A stretch of DNA of 64,000 bases from Microcaldota archaeon (GTDB taxonomy: Archaea; B1Sed10-29; B47-G15): contig QMVG01000003.1 of the NCBI GenBank assembly GCA_003660975.1, positions 53,235-117,234 of the forward strand. The letters are read 5' to 3'. The notes under the pieces were generated by a model that saw nothing but the letters and a program-made list of their open reading frames with translations, was not told the origin of the DNA and made no database searches. How positions within the stretch are numbered: the first letter of the stretch is position 1; each line of letters opens with the position of its first letter. Below, one piece after another: positions 1 to 8,264 of this stretch. A program made the position numbers and the translations under genes.

Positions 1-198
1 ACTTAGGTTGTTTGTAAATGTAATTGTTATGCTTTCATTTGTTTCATACCAATTTTTGTCAACAGATACAAAGACACCCTCACCAACCATTTTTGCCCTG
101 TAAGGCTTTATCTTAAAGAAGCCACCGACTATCAACAAAGCATAAAAGAAAGAGACAAGTATCAATCCTAATACTATTATCACCCATCCCTTCATCAT
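1..198 (-). CDS. Membrane-anchored protein, partial (C-terminus outside window)
   Basis: Reading the minus strand from an ATG at 198 gives an open frame of 66 codons that runs off the window. The first residues (MMKGWVIIVLGLILVSFFYA) form one membrane segment. The rest begins a beta-rich extracytoplasmic domain (GVFVSVDKNWYETNESITI), in the style of an Ig-like or S-layer-associated domain, with a possible N-glycosylation site (NES). The layout resembles the anchored protein at 18424-18888. The family is not recognised. Confidence 0.7.
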   Translation of the reverse strand, partial: MMKGWVIIVLGLILVSFFYALLIVGGFFKIKPYRAKMVGEGVFVSVDKNWYETNESITITFTNNLS

Positions 199-231
199 TA
201 TCTTCTATTCATGTGAAATATAAAAAACTAA

Positions 232-1608
232 TTAATGTTTTCTCAAAAACTCTGCGTATTGGTTCATCACGCTTATTGTTTTAACGACCTCTGTTGGGGT
301 TTTATAACATGGTATTCCCATCTTTTGCAAGGTTCTAGTTGTTACCTTTGTGTATTCACCACCCAGAGTGCACACTAATAGCGGCTTTTTCTTTTTCTTG
401 TTAAACTCGCCAAGCACCCCAATTATGTCTGCATCTAAGCTTACAGCTTGCATGAGTGCTATGCAGAGGACAACATCTACATCATCAGATTTCTCTGCAT
501 ACTCTAGTGCATACGAATATCTTTTGCTATCTGCATCTCCAACAATGTCAAGAGGATTGTTTATGGCAGCATAATGAGGCAGCTTTGAGGCCAGAGCAAC
601 AGCGTTCTTCTTCTCTATCTTGCTGAGTTCCAGGCCATTTCTTATCACAGCATCTGTAGCCATTACTCCGAGACCTCCACCATTCGTAATTATCAAAACC
701 CTATTGCCCTTTGGCAGAGGTTGTTCAACAAATGCCTTTGCAAAATTTATTGCTTCTGTTATCGTATTTGCTCTTATGATTCCAGATTGCTTGAAGGCAG
801 CTTCGTAAACTCTGTCTTCTCCCCCAAGCGAAGCGGTGTGAGACACAACCGCTTTGAGACCCTCCTTTGTTCTGCCTGCTTTTATGGCTATTATCACCTT
901 TTTCTTTGAGACACGCTTTGCTATCTCCATTAACCTTCTGCCGTTTTTTGTGCCTTCTATATACATGACAATTACCTTCGTATCTGGGTCGTTCTCTAGG
1001 TATTCAAGGATATCTGCTTCATTTACATCTACCGCATTGCCATAAGAAACAAATTTAGAGAAGCCCAGCCCCTCATAAGCCATCCAATCAAGGACAGCCC
1101 CACCTATCGCTCCTGATTGGGTTATAAATGCTATGTTGCCTTTCTCTGGTCTTCTTAGTTTGTATCTCGGAAGAAACAGGGTATCAATGCCAGAGGAACT
1201 GTCATAAATGCCAATACAGTTGGGGCCCATGATATAAATTTTATACTTCTTTGCTATGCTTAACAATCTGTTTTCAAGCCTTTTCTCTCCTATCTCCCCA
1301 AAACCAGATGATATCACCACCACTGCTTTAACGCCTTTTCTACCACAGTCCTTCAGCACCTCTGGTACGAGGTTGGCAGGCACTGTTATTATAGCAAGGT
1401 CTATGCGGTATGGTATCTCCTGCACATTTCTGTAAACCTTATGGCCTAAGATTTCATCTGCATTTGGATTTACAGGAAAAACATCCCCTTTGAAGGACTC
1501 AATCATATTCCTAAAAACAGTATGTCCTATCTTATTGCTCTCCCTATTTACGCCGATCACAGCAACTCTCTTAGGTTTAAAGAAAAACCTCATTTTTTCG
1601 CTTTTCAT
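232..1608 (-). CDS. acdA: ADP-forming acyl-CoA synthetase, alpha subunit
   Basis: This is the CoA-binding and ligase part of the ADP-forming acetyl/acyl-CoA synthetase, which converts acyl-CoA, ADP and phosphate to acid, CoA and ATP. It has a Rossmann CoA-binding domain at the N-terminus (VAVIGVNRESNKIG), the succinyl-CoA-synthetase-like flavodoxin domain (GPNCIG, ITQSGAIGG), and the phosphohistidine loop AVVSHTASLGG with His257. The length of 458 aa matches separate alpha subunits. The beta subunit is encoded upstream on the same strand at 1868-2506, with a small ORF between. Which acid is used cannot be read from the sequence. Confidence 0.92.
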   Translation of the reverse strand: MKSEKMRFFFKPKRVAVIGVNRESNKIGHTVFRNMIESFKGDVFPVNPNADEILGHKVYRNVQEIPYRIDLAIITVPANLVPEVLKDCGRKGVKAVVVISSGFGEIGEKRLENRLLSIAKKYKIYIMGPNCIGIYDSSSGIDTLFLPRYKLRRPEKGNIAFITQSGAIGGAVLDWMAYEGLGFSKFVSYGNAVDVNEADILEYLENDPDTKVIVMYIEGTKNGRRLMEIAKRVSKKKVIIAIKAGRTKEGLKAVVSHTASLGGEDRVYEAAFKQSGIIRANTITEAINFAKAFVEQPLPKGNRVLIITNGGGLGVMATDAVIRNGLELSKIEKKNAVALASKLPHYAAINNPLDIVGDADSKRYSYALEYAEKSDDVDVVLCIALMQAVSLDADIIGVLGEFNKKKKKPLLVCTLGGEYTKVTTRTLQKMGIPCYKTPTEVVKTISVMNQYAEFLRKH

Positions 1609-1649
1609 CTACTCACTAGATGAGTTAAAACAGCTTTGCATAATAAAGA

Positions 1650-1823
1650 TTACGGTTCAATTGTCCCAGTCCAGGGGGACCTGAATTTGCTTTTTTCCTT
1701 AACAATCTTGTACATCATGACTTGGTCTATGTTGTCATTACCTTCGTTTTCATAATTCTCTATGTCTACCCTAATTAATGCTTTTAGAAAGTCAAGTAGT
1801 CTGCTGCCCTCTTTGCTGCCCAT
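1650..1823 (-). CDS. Small protein of unknown function (57 aa)
   Basis: An ATG at 1823 opens a 57-codon frame (MGSKEGSRLLDFLKALIRVD...) ending with TAA at 1650. It fills the gap between the acdB and acdA genes on the same strand, so it may be part of their transcript. The product is charged and partly helical, without membrane segments or cysteines. No family is recognised. The position and codon content make it plausible, but a chance ORF is possible. Confidence 0.45.
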   Translation of the reverse strand: MGSKEGSRLLDFLKALIRVDIENYENEGNDNIDQVMMYKIVKEKSKFRSPWTGTIEP

Positions 1824-1867
1824 CTAATAATATTTTTCTCTGCCAAATTATTTAAAACTGCGCCTGC

Positions 1868-2506
1868 TCATTCCCTTACAATCCTAACATCAGCACAATA
1901 GCAAGCATTTTCATTACATATAACTGGATTCAGGTCCATCTCTGCAATTTTCTCTTTTTCCATCATTTTTGATACTTTGATTATGGTTTCAACAAGCTGC
2001 CTCTTATTCACTGGAGGAAGCCCTCTTATTCCATCCATCACCTTTTTCCCTCTGATTTCATTGACCATTTCCTCTGCATCCATTCGGCTCACAGGGCAGA
2101 TTCTTATTGAAATGTCCTCAATTATTTCTGTAAATATTCCTCCCAAACCAAAGAGCACAAAAGGCCCAAATTGCGGGTCCTTTTTTCCTCCTACAATGAA
2201 TTCAATGCCCTTTAATTTTTCCTGAACCAGCACTGCCTCAAATTTTATCCTGTGTTTCTTGGCTACTTTTTGGAGAGCATAAAAAGCTTGCTCTAAATCA
2301 TCATCATCTTTTATATCCGTGATTACAGCACCTACATCTGTCTTGTGAACTAGCTTATCACTTAAGAGCTTCATCACCAGAGGATACCTTATCTGCTTAG
2401 CAGCATTTAGCGCTTGCTTTAGGTTTTTGACCACTATCTGTTTGGGGGTGTTTAGCCTGTATTTTTTTACGAGCCTCTCTGAACTGCCAAAATCAAGAAT
2501 CTTCAT
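1868..2506 (-). CDS. acdB: ADP-forming acyl-CoA synthetase, beta subunit (ATP-grasp)
   Basis: This 212-aa protein has the ATP-grasp fold of the beta subunit that phosphorylates ADP from the alpha-subunit phosphohistidine. Typical features are RYPLVMKLLSDKLVHKTDVGAV near residues 40-60 and GLGGIFTEI in the second half. The length is normal for a stand-alone beta subunit. The start at 2506 is preceded by GGAAGT as ribosome binding site and a TATA-like stretch (TTTATATAG). It is the upstream gene of the acd pair. Confidence 0.9.
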   Translation of the reverse strand: MKILDFGSSERLVKKYRLNTPKQIVVKNLKQALNAAKQIRYPLVMKLLSDKLVHKTDVGAVITDIKDDDDLEQAFYALQKVAKKHRIKFEAVLVQEKLKGIEFIVGGKKDPQFGPFVLFGLGGIFTEIIEDISIRICPVSRMDAEEMVNEIRGKKVMDGIRGLPPVNKRQLVETIIKVSKMMEKEKIAEMDLNPVICNENACYCADVRIVRE

Positions 2507-2621
2507 TACTTCCTTTTAAAGCAGCAAATCTATATAAAGCTAATCTGAGCATATATTTGAGTCCTTTTCTTATGGAAAGCCATAAAAAGTTACAGGGCTT
2601 TATCCAAGCAAAGGTGATACT

Positions 2622-3899
2622 TTGGAGATTCAGTTTTTAGGGGCCTGCCGTGAAGTGGGCAGATCGGCCTTTTTGGTCCAAGGCAAGAAGAAAAACATTG
2701 TTTTGGATTATGGAAATAAGATAAACCCTGAAGAAAACCTTTTCCCTCTGCCAGTTAGAAAGCACATAGATTTGGCTATTCTTTCTCATGCTCACTTGGA
2801 CCATTCAGGCGCTTTCCCTCTTTTATTCAAGCGCTCAGAATTTGATGTCTATATGACACCTCCAACGCTTCCTGTTTCAGAGTTGCTAATACGCGATTCA
2901 ATCAAAGTGAGCAAGTTAAGAGGTTTTGAAGAGCTTTTCAATGAAGTGCATTTAAAACGCTTTTTAAACAATGTTAAGACCTTGCCATACGACAGAGAAA
3001 AAAGCTTGGGGGCAGGCATTTCACTTGAGTTTGGCGATGCTGGGCACATAATAGGAGCTGCCATATCAAGCATACATTTTGATGATGTCCACCTCCTTTA
3101 CACAGGGGACTTTAAGCTGAAGGAAACGCATATGCACAAGGTTGCTAGGTCTAATTTCAAGAACATTGATGTATTGATAATTGAAAGCACATACGCTGGT
3201 GAAAAGCACCCCGATAGACACAAGCTTGAAGAGGAATTTGTGGCAGATTGTCAACGCATATGTGATGAAGGGGGAAATGTTTTGCTTCCAGCCTTTGCTG
3301 TTGGCAGGAGTCAGGAATTGGCAGCTGTGTTAAGTGACCATAACTTTGATTATCCTGTGTATATGGATGGGATGAGCAATAGCGTTTCAGAAATTATGTT
3401 GGAATTTCCAGACTATGTGAGAGATTATGATGATTTATACAGGGCCTTAAAAACCGTTGAATGGATTACTACTGAGAGGCAGAGAAGATTGGCATTGAAA
3501 GAGCCAAGTGTTATAATCTCTCCTGCAGGCATGCTCCAGGGCGGTCATGTTCTTTGGTATCTTTTAAAGCTGAGAGACAGACCTGGTTCAGCAGTTTTCA
3601 TAACTGGCTATCAAGTAGAGGGAACACCAGGAAGAATGCTTTTGGACACTAAGAGAATAAATATTGATGGTTATGAAATAGACATGTCTCATCTGGAAAT
3701 AAAGAAGTTTGACTTTTCCGCTCATGCAGATGATGATGACCTGCGCAGCTTCATAAAAAAGGTTGACCCCAAGCTTATTTTCGCTGTTCACGGTGATGAG
3801 GAGAAAACAGAGAAGCTACAGCAGTGGGCAAGGGATGAAGGTTACTATGCTTTTGCTCCGAGAATAGGGGATGACTTCGTAATAAATAAATACTTATAA
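2622..3899 (+). CDS. Beta-CASP metallo-beta-lactamase ribonuclease
   Basis: This is a predicted RNA endo/exonuclease of the CPSF73/RNase J superfamily. The zinc-binding motif SHAHLDH lies at residues 55-61, followed by GHIIGA, YTGDFK, ESTYAG, the GTPGR-containing beta-CASP segment and FSAHAD. At 425 aa it has no N-terminal KH domains, so it matches the shorter archaeal aCPSF2-like group rather than aCPSF1. The start is TTG at 2622, supported by the ribosome binding site AAGGTGAT at 2611-2618. NMD3 follows 24 nt downstream, a context of RNA and ribosome maintenance. Confidence 0.9.
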   Translation: MEIQFLGACREVGRSAFLVQGKKKNIVLDYGNKINPEENLFPLPVRKHIDLAILSHAHLDHSGAFPLLFKRSEFDVYMTPPTLPVSELLIRDSIKVSKLRGFEELFNEVHLKRFLNNVKTLPYDREKSLGAGISLEFGDAGHIIGAAISSIHFDDVHLLYTGDFKLKETHMHKVARSNFKNIDVLIIESTYAGEKHPDRHKLEEEFVADCQRICDEGGNVLLPAFAVGRSQELAAVLSDHNFDYPVYMDGMSNSVSEIMLEFPDYVRDYDDLYRALKTVEWITTERQRRLALKEPSVIISPAGMLQGGHVLWYLLKLRDRPGSAVFITGYQVEGTPGRMLLDTKRINIDGYEIDMSHLEIKKFDFSAHADDDDLRSFIKKVDPKLIFAVHGDEEKTEKLQQWARDEGYYAFAPRIGDDFVINKYL

Positions 3900-3923
3900 A
3901 CTTCTTCTAAAAATGTGATTGCG

Positions 3924-4619
3924 ATGGCAGATAAAGAAAAAAAATTTTGCCCGAGATGTGGGGCAACTAATAGGCCTTTTTACAATGGCCTGTGTGTGGA
4001 TTGCTATAAAGAACTGCATAGCACTGAATTGGTGAGCTTTCCATCTAAAGTAGTGGTCGAGCGTTGCCCCCACTGTGGTAAGTATTTTTATAAGGGCAAG
4101 TGCTTGCCCTCAACATACAACAGTTTGCAGAAGGTTATAGCCTCAAAAGTGAAGAGCAAGCTTTACAAGACGAAAATAGACGTTGATGCTGCTTACAATT
4201 CTGTTGTCATAACCGTGTCTGGTTTTATTGATGCAGAGGAGCAGATTCCGTTTAAAATAGAGAAAGAGCTTCCCTTGAAAATAAAAGGCAAGGTCTGTGA
4301 TACTTGTTCTAAACTTCACGGCAATTACCATGAAGTGAAGATACAAGCGAGAAGAAAGAAAGGCAGCAACAGAAAGGATTATGAAAAGCTCTTGGCAGAC
4401 ATCAGGCACAGCACGAGAAAACTCCGCGCTTTGGACGACAGAGCAGCTGCTTTTTGGGAAAAGAAAACAAGGGAAGGAACCGACTTTTTCTATGTTCACA
4501 AGCAGTCAGGAGAGGAAATCGTTAAAGCAATTGAGAAGAAGTATAACTTGAAGGCAAAGCACAGCACAAGAATAGGGAGAAAGGGAAGAAGAAAGCACAC
4601 ATATAGCATACGCGTTTAG
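3924..4619 (+). CDS. nmd3: NMD3-family 60S-export/ribosome-associated protein
   Basis: The N-terminus carries the zinc-binding cysteine pairs of NMD3 (CPRCG...CVDC, CPHCG...KC), followed by the RNA-binding region and a later CDTCSKLHGNYHE motif. In eukaryotes NMD3 is the 60S export adaptor; in archaea it is thought to act on large-subunit maturation. An in-frame GTG at 3915 is possible, but GTGAT there looks like a ribosome binding site for the ATG at 3924, giving 231 aa. The stop overlaps the convergent gene's stop by 4 nt. Confidence 0.85.
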   Translation: MADKEKKFCPRCGATNRPFYNGLCVDCYKELHSTELVSFPSKVVVERCPHCGKYFYKGKCLPSTYNSLQKVIASKVKSKLYKTKIDVDAAYNSVVITVSGFIDAEEQIPFKIEKELPLKIKGKVCDTCSKLHGNYHEVKIQARRKKGSNRKDYEKLLADIRHSTRKLRALDDRAAAFWEKKTREGTDFFYVHKQSGEEIVKAIEKKYNLKAKHSTRIGRKGRRKHTYSIRV

Positions 4620-4909
4620 CTTTTCTTTATCTTTTTTATGTCTTTTCTATAGCTTTTGGAAACCTCTAAACCCCTTTGCCATTCATCCATTATTGTTCTT
4701 GCTTTGTCCGATATATTTTTCCTTTCCTCTGGCAATATCTCCGAAAGCCTTCCTATAATCCTTTCTATCTCTGCTTTTGAAAGACCTTCTTTTTCCAATT
4801 CTTGCTTAAAGCTTCCAATCTTTTTGTCTCTGAATTCCTCGTAGTATCTCTGAAGCCTTCTCCTTGCCATGACTTTCTTAAGTTGATTAAGCTTTTTAAG
4901 TTTTTGCAA
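4616..4909 (-). CDS. Basic helical protein of unknown function
   Basis: This 97-aa protein is rich in Lys, Arg and Glu and predicted fully helical. The N-terminus is very basic (KVMARRRLQRYYEEFRDKK). An internal ATG at about 4870 (MARRRLQ...) is an alternative start. Its stop codon overlaps that of nmd3 by 4 nt (TTAG), an arrangement seen at several convergent pairs here. It may bind RNA or the ribosome by composition, but no family is recognised. Confidence 0.6.
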   Translation of the reverse strand: MQKLKKLNQLKKVMARRRLQRYYEEFRDKKIGSFKQELEKEGLSKAEIERIIGRLSEILPEERKNISDKARTIMDEWQRGLEVSKSYRKDIKKIKKS

Positions 4910-4922
4910 TCATAATATAGGC

Positions 4923-5189
4923 ATGGCAATAGTGGGTCAGATTCCTCATTTTTGGCACGACAAAGAAGGCAAGGCACATAGGAATATGCTTCAAATAGAG
5001 GTAGAGGAACCACAGCTGAAAGGTGGCTTTCCGAGAGATGGCAGTGTTACGATAAGATTGCAAGACGAGCAGGCTCAAAAGGCGTTCAAAATGACTGCTC
5101 AGGAGGCCTTGCAATTAGGACAGGAATTGCTTGATATAGCCAAGGAACTGCTTTCAAAAAAGAGAGAGCTGTGGAGAAAGAGGCGATGA
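4923..5189 (+). CDS. Conserved-looking hypothetical protein (88 aa)
   Basis: The protein has a beta-rich N-terminal half (MAIVGQIPHFWHDKEG...) and an amphipathic, basic C-terminal helix ending RRELWRKRR-like. It is divergent from the gene ending at 4909 and ends 1 nt before the agmatinase-family gene, so the two are probably co-transcribed. No family is recognised. Confidence 0.65.
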   Translation: MAIVGQIPHFWHDKEGKAHRNMLQIEVEEPQLKGGFPRDGSVTIRLQDEQAQKAFKMTAQEALQLGQELLDIAKELLSKKRELWRKRR

Positions 5190-5190
5190 A

Positions 5191-5982
5191 ATGCTTATTA
5201 AAAACACTCTTCTGTCTGAAAACATATACTCAATAGAAGAGGCAGAGGTAATTATTCTAGGTGTGCCGTTTGACTCCACAGTATCAGAATATCCTGGAAC
5301 AAGGTTTGCGCCACTTAGGATAAGAGAGGATTTCAATATATCTGTTAACCAATATTTAGCAGAGATGGGTAGTATCTCTGACGTAAAATTGTATGACGCA
5401 GGAAATCTTTTGGTCAGTCACGGTAATCCAAAGAAGACATTGAATGACTTGCAGTCAGACTTTAGGTCCATCTATAAACAAAACCCAGAAGCTAAGTATA
5501 TTGTGATTGGAGGAGAGCATAGCATAAGCTTCCCGGTATTTGAGGTGATTAACAGTTTTGGAGATTTGGATTACCTTTGTTATGATGCCCACTGGGACCT
5601 CCTAGACGAAGCTTACGGGATAAAGGAAAGCCACGAATGCGTTAACAGAAGGATATTCGAGCTTGTGGGTGGAGACAGAATGAGGATAAAAGGCGTTAGG
5701 GAAGAGAGCAGGGAAGAGAAGGACTTTTCATCTCGAATAACAGGTAAGCTTCTTGGCAACAATCCCATATATCTCTCAATTGATTTGGATATTTTGGATA
5801 ATGTGCCCGTAAGCTGCCCAGTACCCGGTGGAATGTCTTTTGAGGAGCTATGGCGCGAAATTTCAAAAATAGAGAAGATAAAAGCAGTTGACATTGTTGA
5901 ATACAATCCATTGTTGGGATACTCTCCTATCCCTGCCGAGCTGTTGAAGAGACTTATCTTGCTTCTTGCAAAATCACATTAG
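5191..5982 (+). CDS. speB: Agmatinase/arginase-family ureohydrolase
   Basis: This is a manganese-dependent ureohydrolase fold of 263 aa. The metal ligands are visible: GGEHS with His110, YDAHWD with Asp132, His134 and Asp136, and SIDLDILD with Asp198 and Asp200. The substrate loop reads SHECV instead of the usual SHGT/N type, so agmatine is likely but not certain as substrate. It would provide putrescine for polyamines. The gene follows the 88-aa ORF directly, and its 3' end overlaps the convergent exchanger gene by 9 nt. Confidence 0.85.
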   Translation: MLIKNTLLSENIYSIEEAEVIILGVPFDSTVSEYPGTRFAPLRIREDFNISVNQYLAEMGSISDVKLYDAGNLLVSHGNPKKTLNDLQSDFRSIYKQNPEAKYIVIGGEHSISFPVFEVINSFGDLDYLCYDAHWDLLDEAYGIKESHECVNRRIFELVGGDRMRIKGVREESREEKDFSSRITGKLLGNNPIYLSIDLDILDNVPVSCPVPGGMSFEELWREISKIEKIKAVDIVEYNPLLGYSPIPAELLKRLILLLAKSH

Positions 5983-6909
5983 AACACGAGTGGTCATAAA
6001 CATGATGTAAATTAAGATAAGGAGCAATGCAGATTTTTTCCTCAATTTCTCATGCAGGCCAAATAGGACAGCCACAAGGCCTGTTATCACAAACAAAACA
6101 GGAAGGTCAAAGCTTAGCGTTAGGTTTTCCACCTTGAATCCAGCTACGACTGCACCAAGGCCTAACACTAATGTTGGATTTAATATGTTGCTTCCTATTA
6201 GTGTGCCAACGCTTAGCCTATTTATCCTTCTCAATATCGCGGTTATGCTGACAGTTAACTCAGGCAAGGCAGTTCCTAGGCCTATAAGTAGCCCTATTAT
6301 CACCTCATCCAACTTCAATGCATTTGATATTCTTATGCCGCTTTCAACAACAAGGTTAGCCCCATAGATAAGGAGAAGCACCCCAATAAAACCAATGATA
6401 ATGTCCCTTATATCTTCTTTCCTTAACCTTATGAATAGGTCGTGCTTTTCTATGCCTTTTAATATGTGCTGAGCATATGTAAAGTACATGCCAATTAATA
6501 CAAAACCTTCTAGAGGGCTTATGAAATTGTCAACAGCAAATACATAGAGCATTGCAATCACAGCCAGCATTGTCCCACAATCCCTGTACCAATCCCTCTC
6601 TTTTAGTGCTAACACACCAAAGAGACCTGCAATGCCAAGTGTCAAGGTCAAGTTTACGATATTACTTCCAATAGCATTTCCTATGGCAATGCCAGAGGCC
6701 TCTATGCCCAGCATGTTGTGGAAACCGGCATTCAAACTTGTTGCTATTTCAGGAAGACTTGTGCCTATTGAAACAACAGTAAGACCTATCAGCAATTCGC
6801 TCATGCCTGCTCTCTCTGCAAAGCGTTTAACAGCCTTTACTATTGTGTCGCTTCCGAAGATGAGCATGCCAAGGCCAACCAAAAACACCACTATATCAAT
6901 TGGGTTCAT
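5974..6909 (-). CDS. CaCA-family Na+/Ca2+ exchanger-like membrane protein
   Basis: The protein has about ten membrane segments in two homologous halves. Each half carries the alpha-repeat signature: VSIGTSLPEIATS in the first and GLGTALPELTVS in the second. It probably exchanges Ca2+ against Na+ or H+. The open frame extends to 6999, but the ATG at 6909 (MNPIDIVVFLVGLGML) starts exactly at the first membrane helix and avoids overlap with the divergent Nudix gene and its promoter, so it is preferred (311 aa). Confidence 0.9.
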   Translation of the reverse strand: MNPIDIVVFLVGLGMLIFGSDTIVKAVKRFAERAGMSELLIGLTVVSIGTSLPEIATSLNAGFHNMLGIEASGIAIGNAIGSNIVNLTLTLGIAGLFGVLALKERDWYRDCGTMLAVIAMLYVFAVDNFISPLEGFVLIGMYFTYAQHILKGIEKHDLFIRLRKEDIRDIIIGFIGVLLLIYGANLVVESGIRISNALKLDEVIIGLLIGLGTALPELTVSITAILRRINRLSVGTLIGSNILNPTLVLGLGAVVAGFKVENLTLSFDLPVLFVITGLVAVLFGLHEKLRKKSALLLILIYIMFMTTRVLM

Positions 6910-6951
6910 AAAAAAAGCTAAGCAGTTGGTGTTTAAAAAGATGTGCCAGAG

Positions 6952-6964
6952 AAATTTAAATAAA
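6952..6964 (+). promoter_or_regulatory. TATA-like box of the Nudix-fold gene
   Basis: AATTTAAATAAAT is centred about 27 nt before the ATG at 6985, the distance expected for a leaderless archaeal transcript. No ribosome binding site precedes the ATG. Confidence 0.5.
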
Positions 6965-6984
6965 TCTTTTATTATTATATTATC

Positions 6985-7407
6985 ATGGATTGGAATCAAT
7001 TTGATAAAGGAGTCTTTTTGGTAAACTTATTGGGCATCATATATGACCCCAAAACTAAAAAGATTTTAATTGGCAAGAGGGAAAATGACCCCTACATCAA
7101 AGAGCTATCTTGGTGTTTTCCAGGAGGCAGGCCTGGCTATGTTGATGACCTGGAATTTTACCTCAAAGAGCAGATTAAAATCAAAACAGGACTAGAGGTT
7201 GAGCCTAAAAAAATTGTCTTTGCTAAAACATATCCGGAAAAAAGAGAATTCCTCTCAATATACTACTATTGCGAAGTTTTGGGTGGTGAGGAGAAGGCCG
7301 GTGATAAATTTGTTGAAATAAAATGGGTAAGACCTACAGAGGTTGTTAATTATTTTACTACCTCCTTACACCAAAAGGTTCTAGATTTCTTAAGGACACT
7401 AGAGTGA
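6985..7407 (+). CDS. Nudix-fold protein with degenerate catalytic box
   Basis: The 140-aa protein aligns without gaps to a MutT-type Nudix box starting at FPGGRPGY. It has the two glycines and the final TGL. However, where the family has RExxEE the protein reads EQIKIK, so the three metal-binding glutamates of the box are Q, I and K. The rest (QVEPKKIVFAKTYPEKRE, WVRPTEV) fits GDP-mannose/NDP-sugar-type Nudix proteins. It may bind a nucleotide without hydrolysing it, or use other residues. It stands alone, 85 nt before the KaiC operon. Confidence 0.8.
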   Translation: MDWNQFDKGVFLVNLLGIIYDPKTKKILIGKRENDPYIKELSWCFPGGRPGYVDDLEFYLKEQIKIKTGLEVEPKKIVFAKTYPEKREFLSIYYYCEVLGGEEKAGDKFVEIKWVRPTEVVNYFTTSLHQKVLDFLRTLE

Positions 7408-7492
7408 CGGAGGATTGCGTAAATTAACAGATATTGCTGATTTTTAGCAAAGTTTTTAAACATTTACCTGCTTTAATAAGAAGGGGATTTTT

Positions 7493-8260
7493 ATGAAAGG
7501 TGATAGAGTTTCATCAGGAATATTCGGCTTGGATGATCTAGTGGCGGGAGGCTTCCCCAAAAATAGTATAATTCTTTTGGCAGGAGGTCCAGGCACAGGT
7601 AAAACCACATTTTCTCTACAATACCTATATAAAGGCATAGTTGACTATGGAGAAAATGCTATCTATGTCAGTTCAGAAGAAGATTTTAATGAGATAAACA
7701 CATCTATGTCTGCTTTTGGGATGGACTTTGAGAAAGTATCCAATGAAAAAAAATTTTCAATGATAACATTTGAAGGGAGCACTGAGATTAAAGAACTCAT
7801 CTCACGGATAAAAAACTCAGCAAAGCAAATAAAGGCCAACAGGTTAGTTATTGACTCTTTTTCATCTTTGGAGCTATTTGCTTCAACATATAAATCAGTC
7901 ATAAATGAGTTGCCTCTATCAGCTTTGAGGTTGCCTTCATCTGTTATGGTGCCAACAGAGGCAATAGTTAGAAAGATGTTGTACAAATTGATATCCAGTT
8001 TGAAACAATTAGGATTAACAACAATCTTAACATCTGAGTTTGATGGCAGCACAAAATATTCGAGATATGGGGTTGCAGAATTTTTAGTCGATGGTTTGAT
8101 AGTCTTACATTACTCATCTATCGGACAAAAAAAGTTTGGCAACATTGAGATTAAGAAGCTTAGGAAGACCAAACACACGCACGGTATTTTTGATTATGAC
8201 CTCACCGAAAAAGGCTTTGAGATATTTGTAGAGCATGGACCTTCAATCATAATGAAGTGA
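7493..8260 (+). CDS. Single-domain KaiC/RadA-like ATPase
   Basis: This is a RecA-fold ATPase of the KaiC family. Walker A GGPGTGKTT is at residues 31-39, the KaiC-type catalytic glutamate segment YVSSEED near residue 60, and Walker B LVIDSF near 118-123. At 255 aa it has one KaiC domain, as in many archaeal regulatory ATPases, and a C-terminal KLRKTKHTHGIFDYDLTEKGFEI segment typical of the family. It is first in an operon with a V4R-like protein (4-nt gap) and an isoprenoid-synthase-like protein, which suggests ATP-driven signalling on one of these partners. An upstream TATA-like TTTTTAAAC lies near 7452. Confidence 0.85.
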   Translation: MKGDRVSSGIFGLDDLVAGGFPKNSIILLAGGPGTGKTTFSLQYLYKGIVDYGENAIYVSSEEDFNEINTSMSAFGMDFEKVSNEKKFSMITFEGSTEIKELISRIKNSAKQIKANRLVIDSFSSLELFASTYKSVINELPLSALRLPSSVMVPTEAIVRKMLYKLISSLKQLGLTTILTSEFDGSTKYSRYGVAEFLVDGLIVLHYSSIGQKKFGNIEIKKLRKTKHTHGIFDYDLTEKGFEIFVEHGPSIIMK

Positions 8261-8264
8261 TAAA

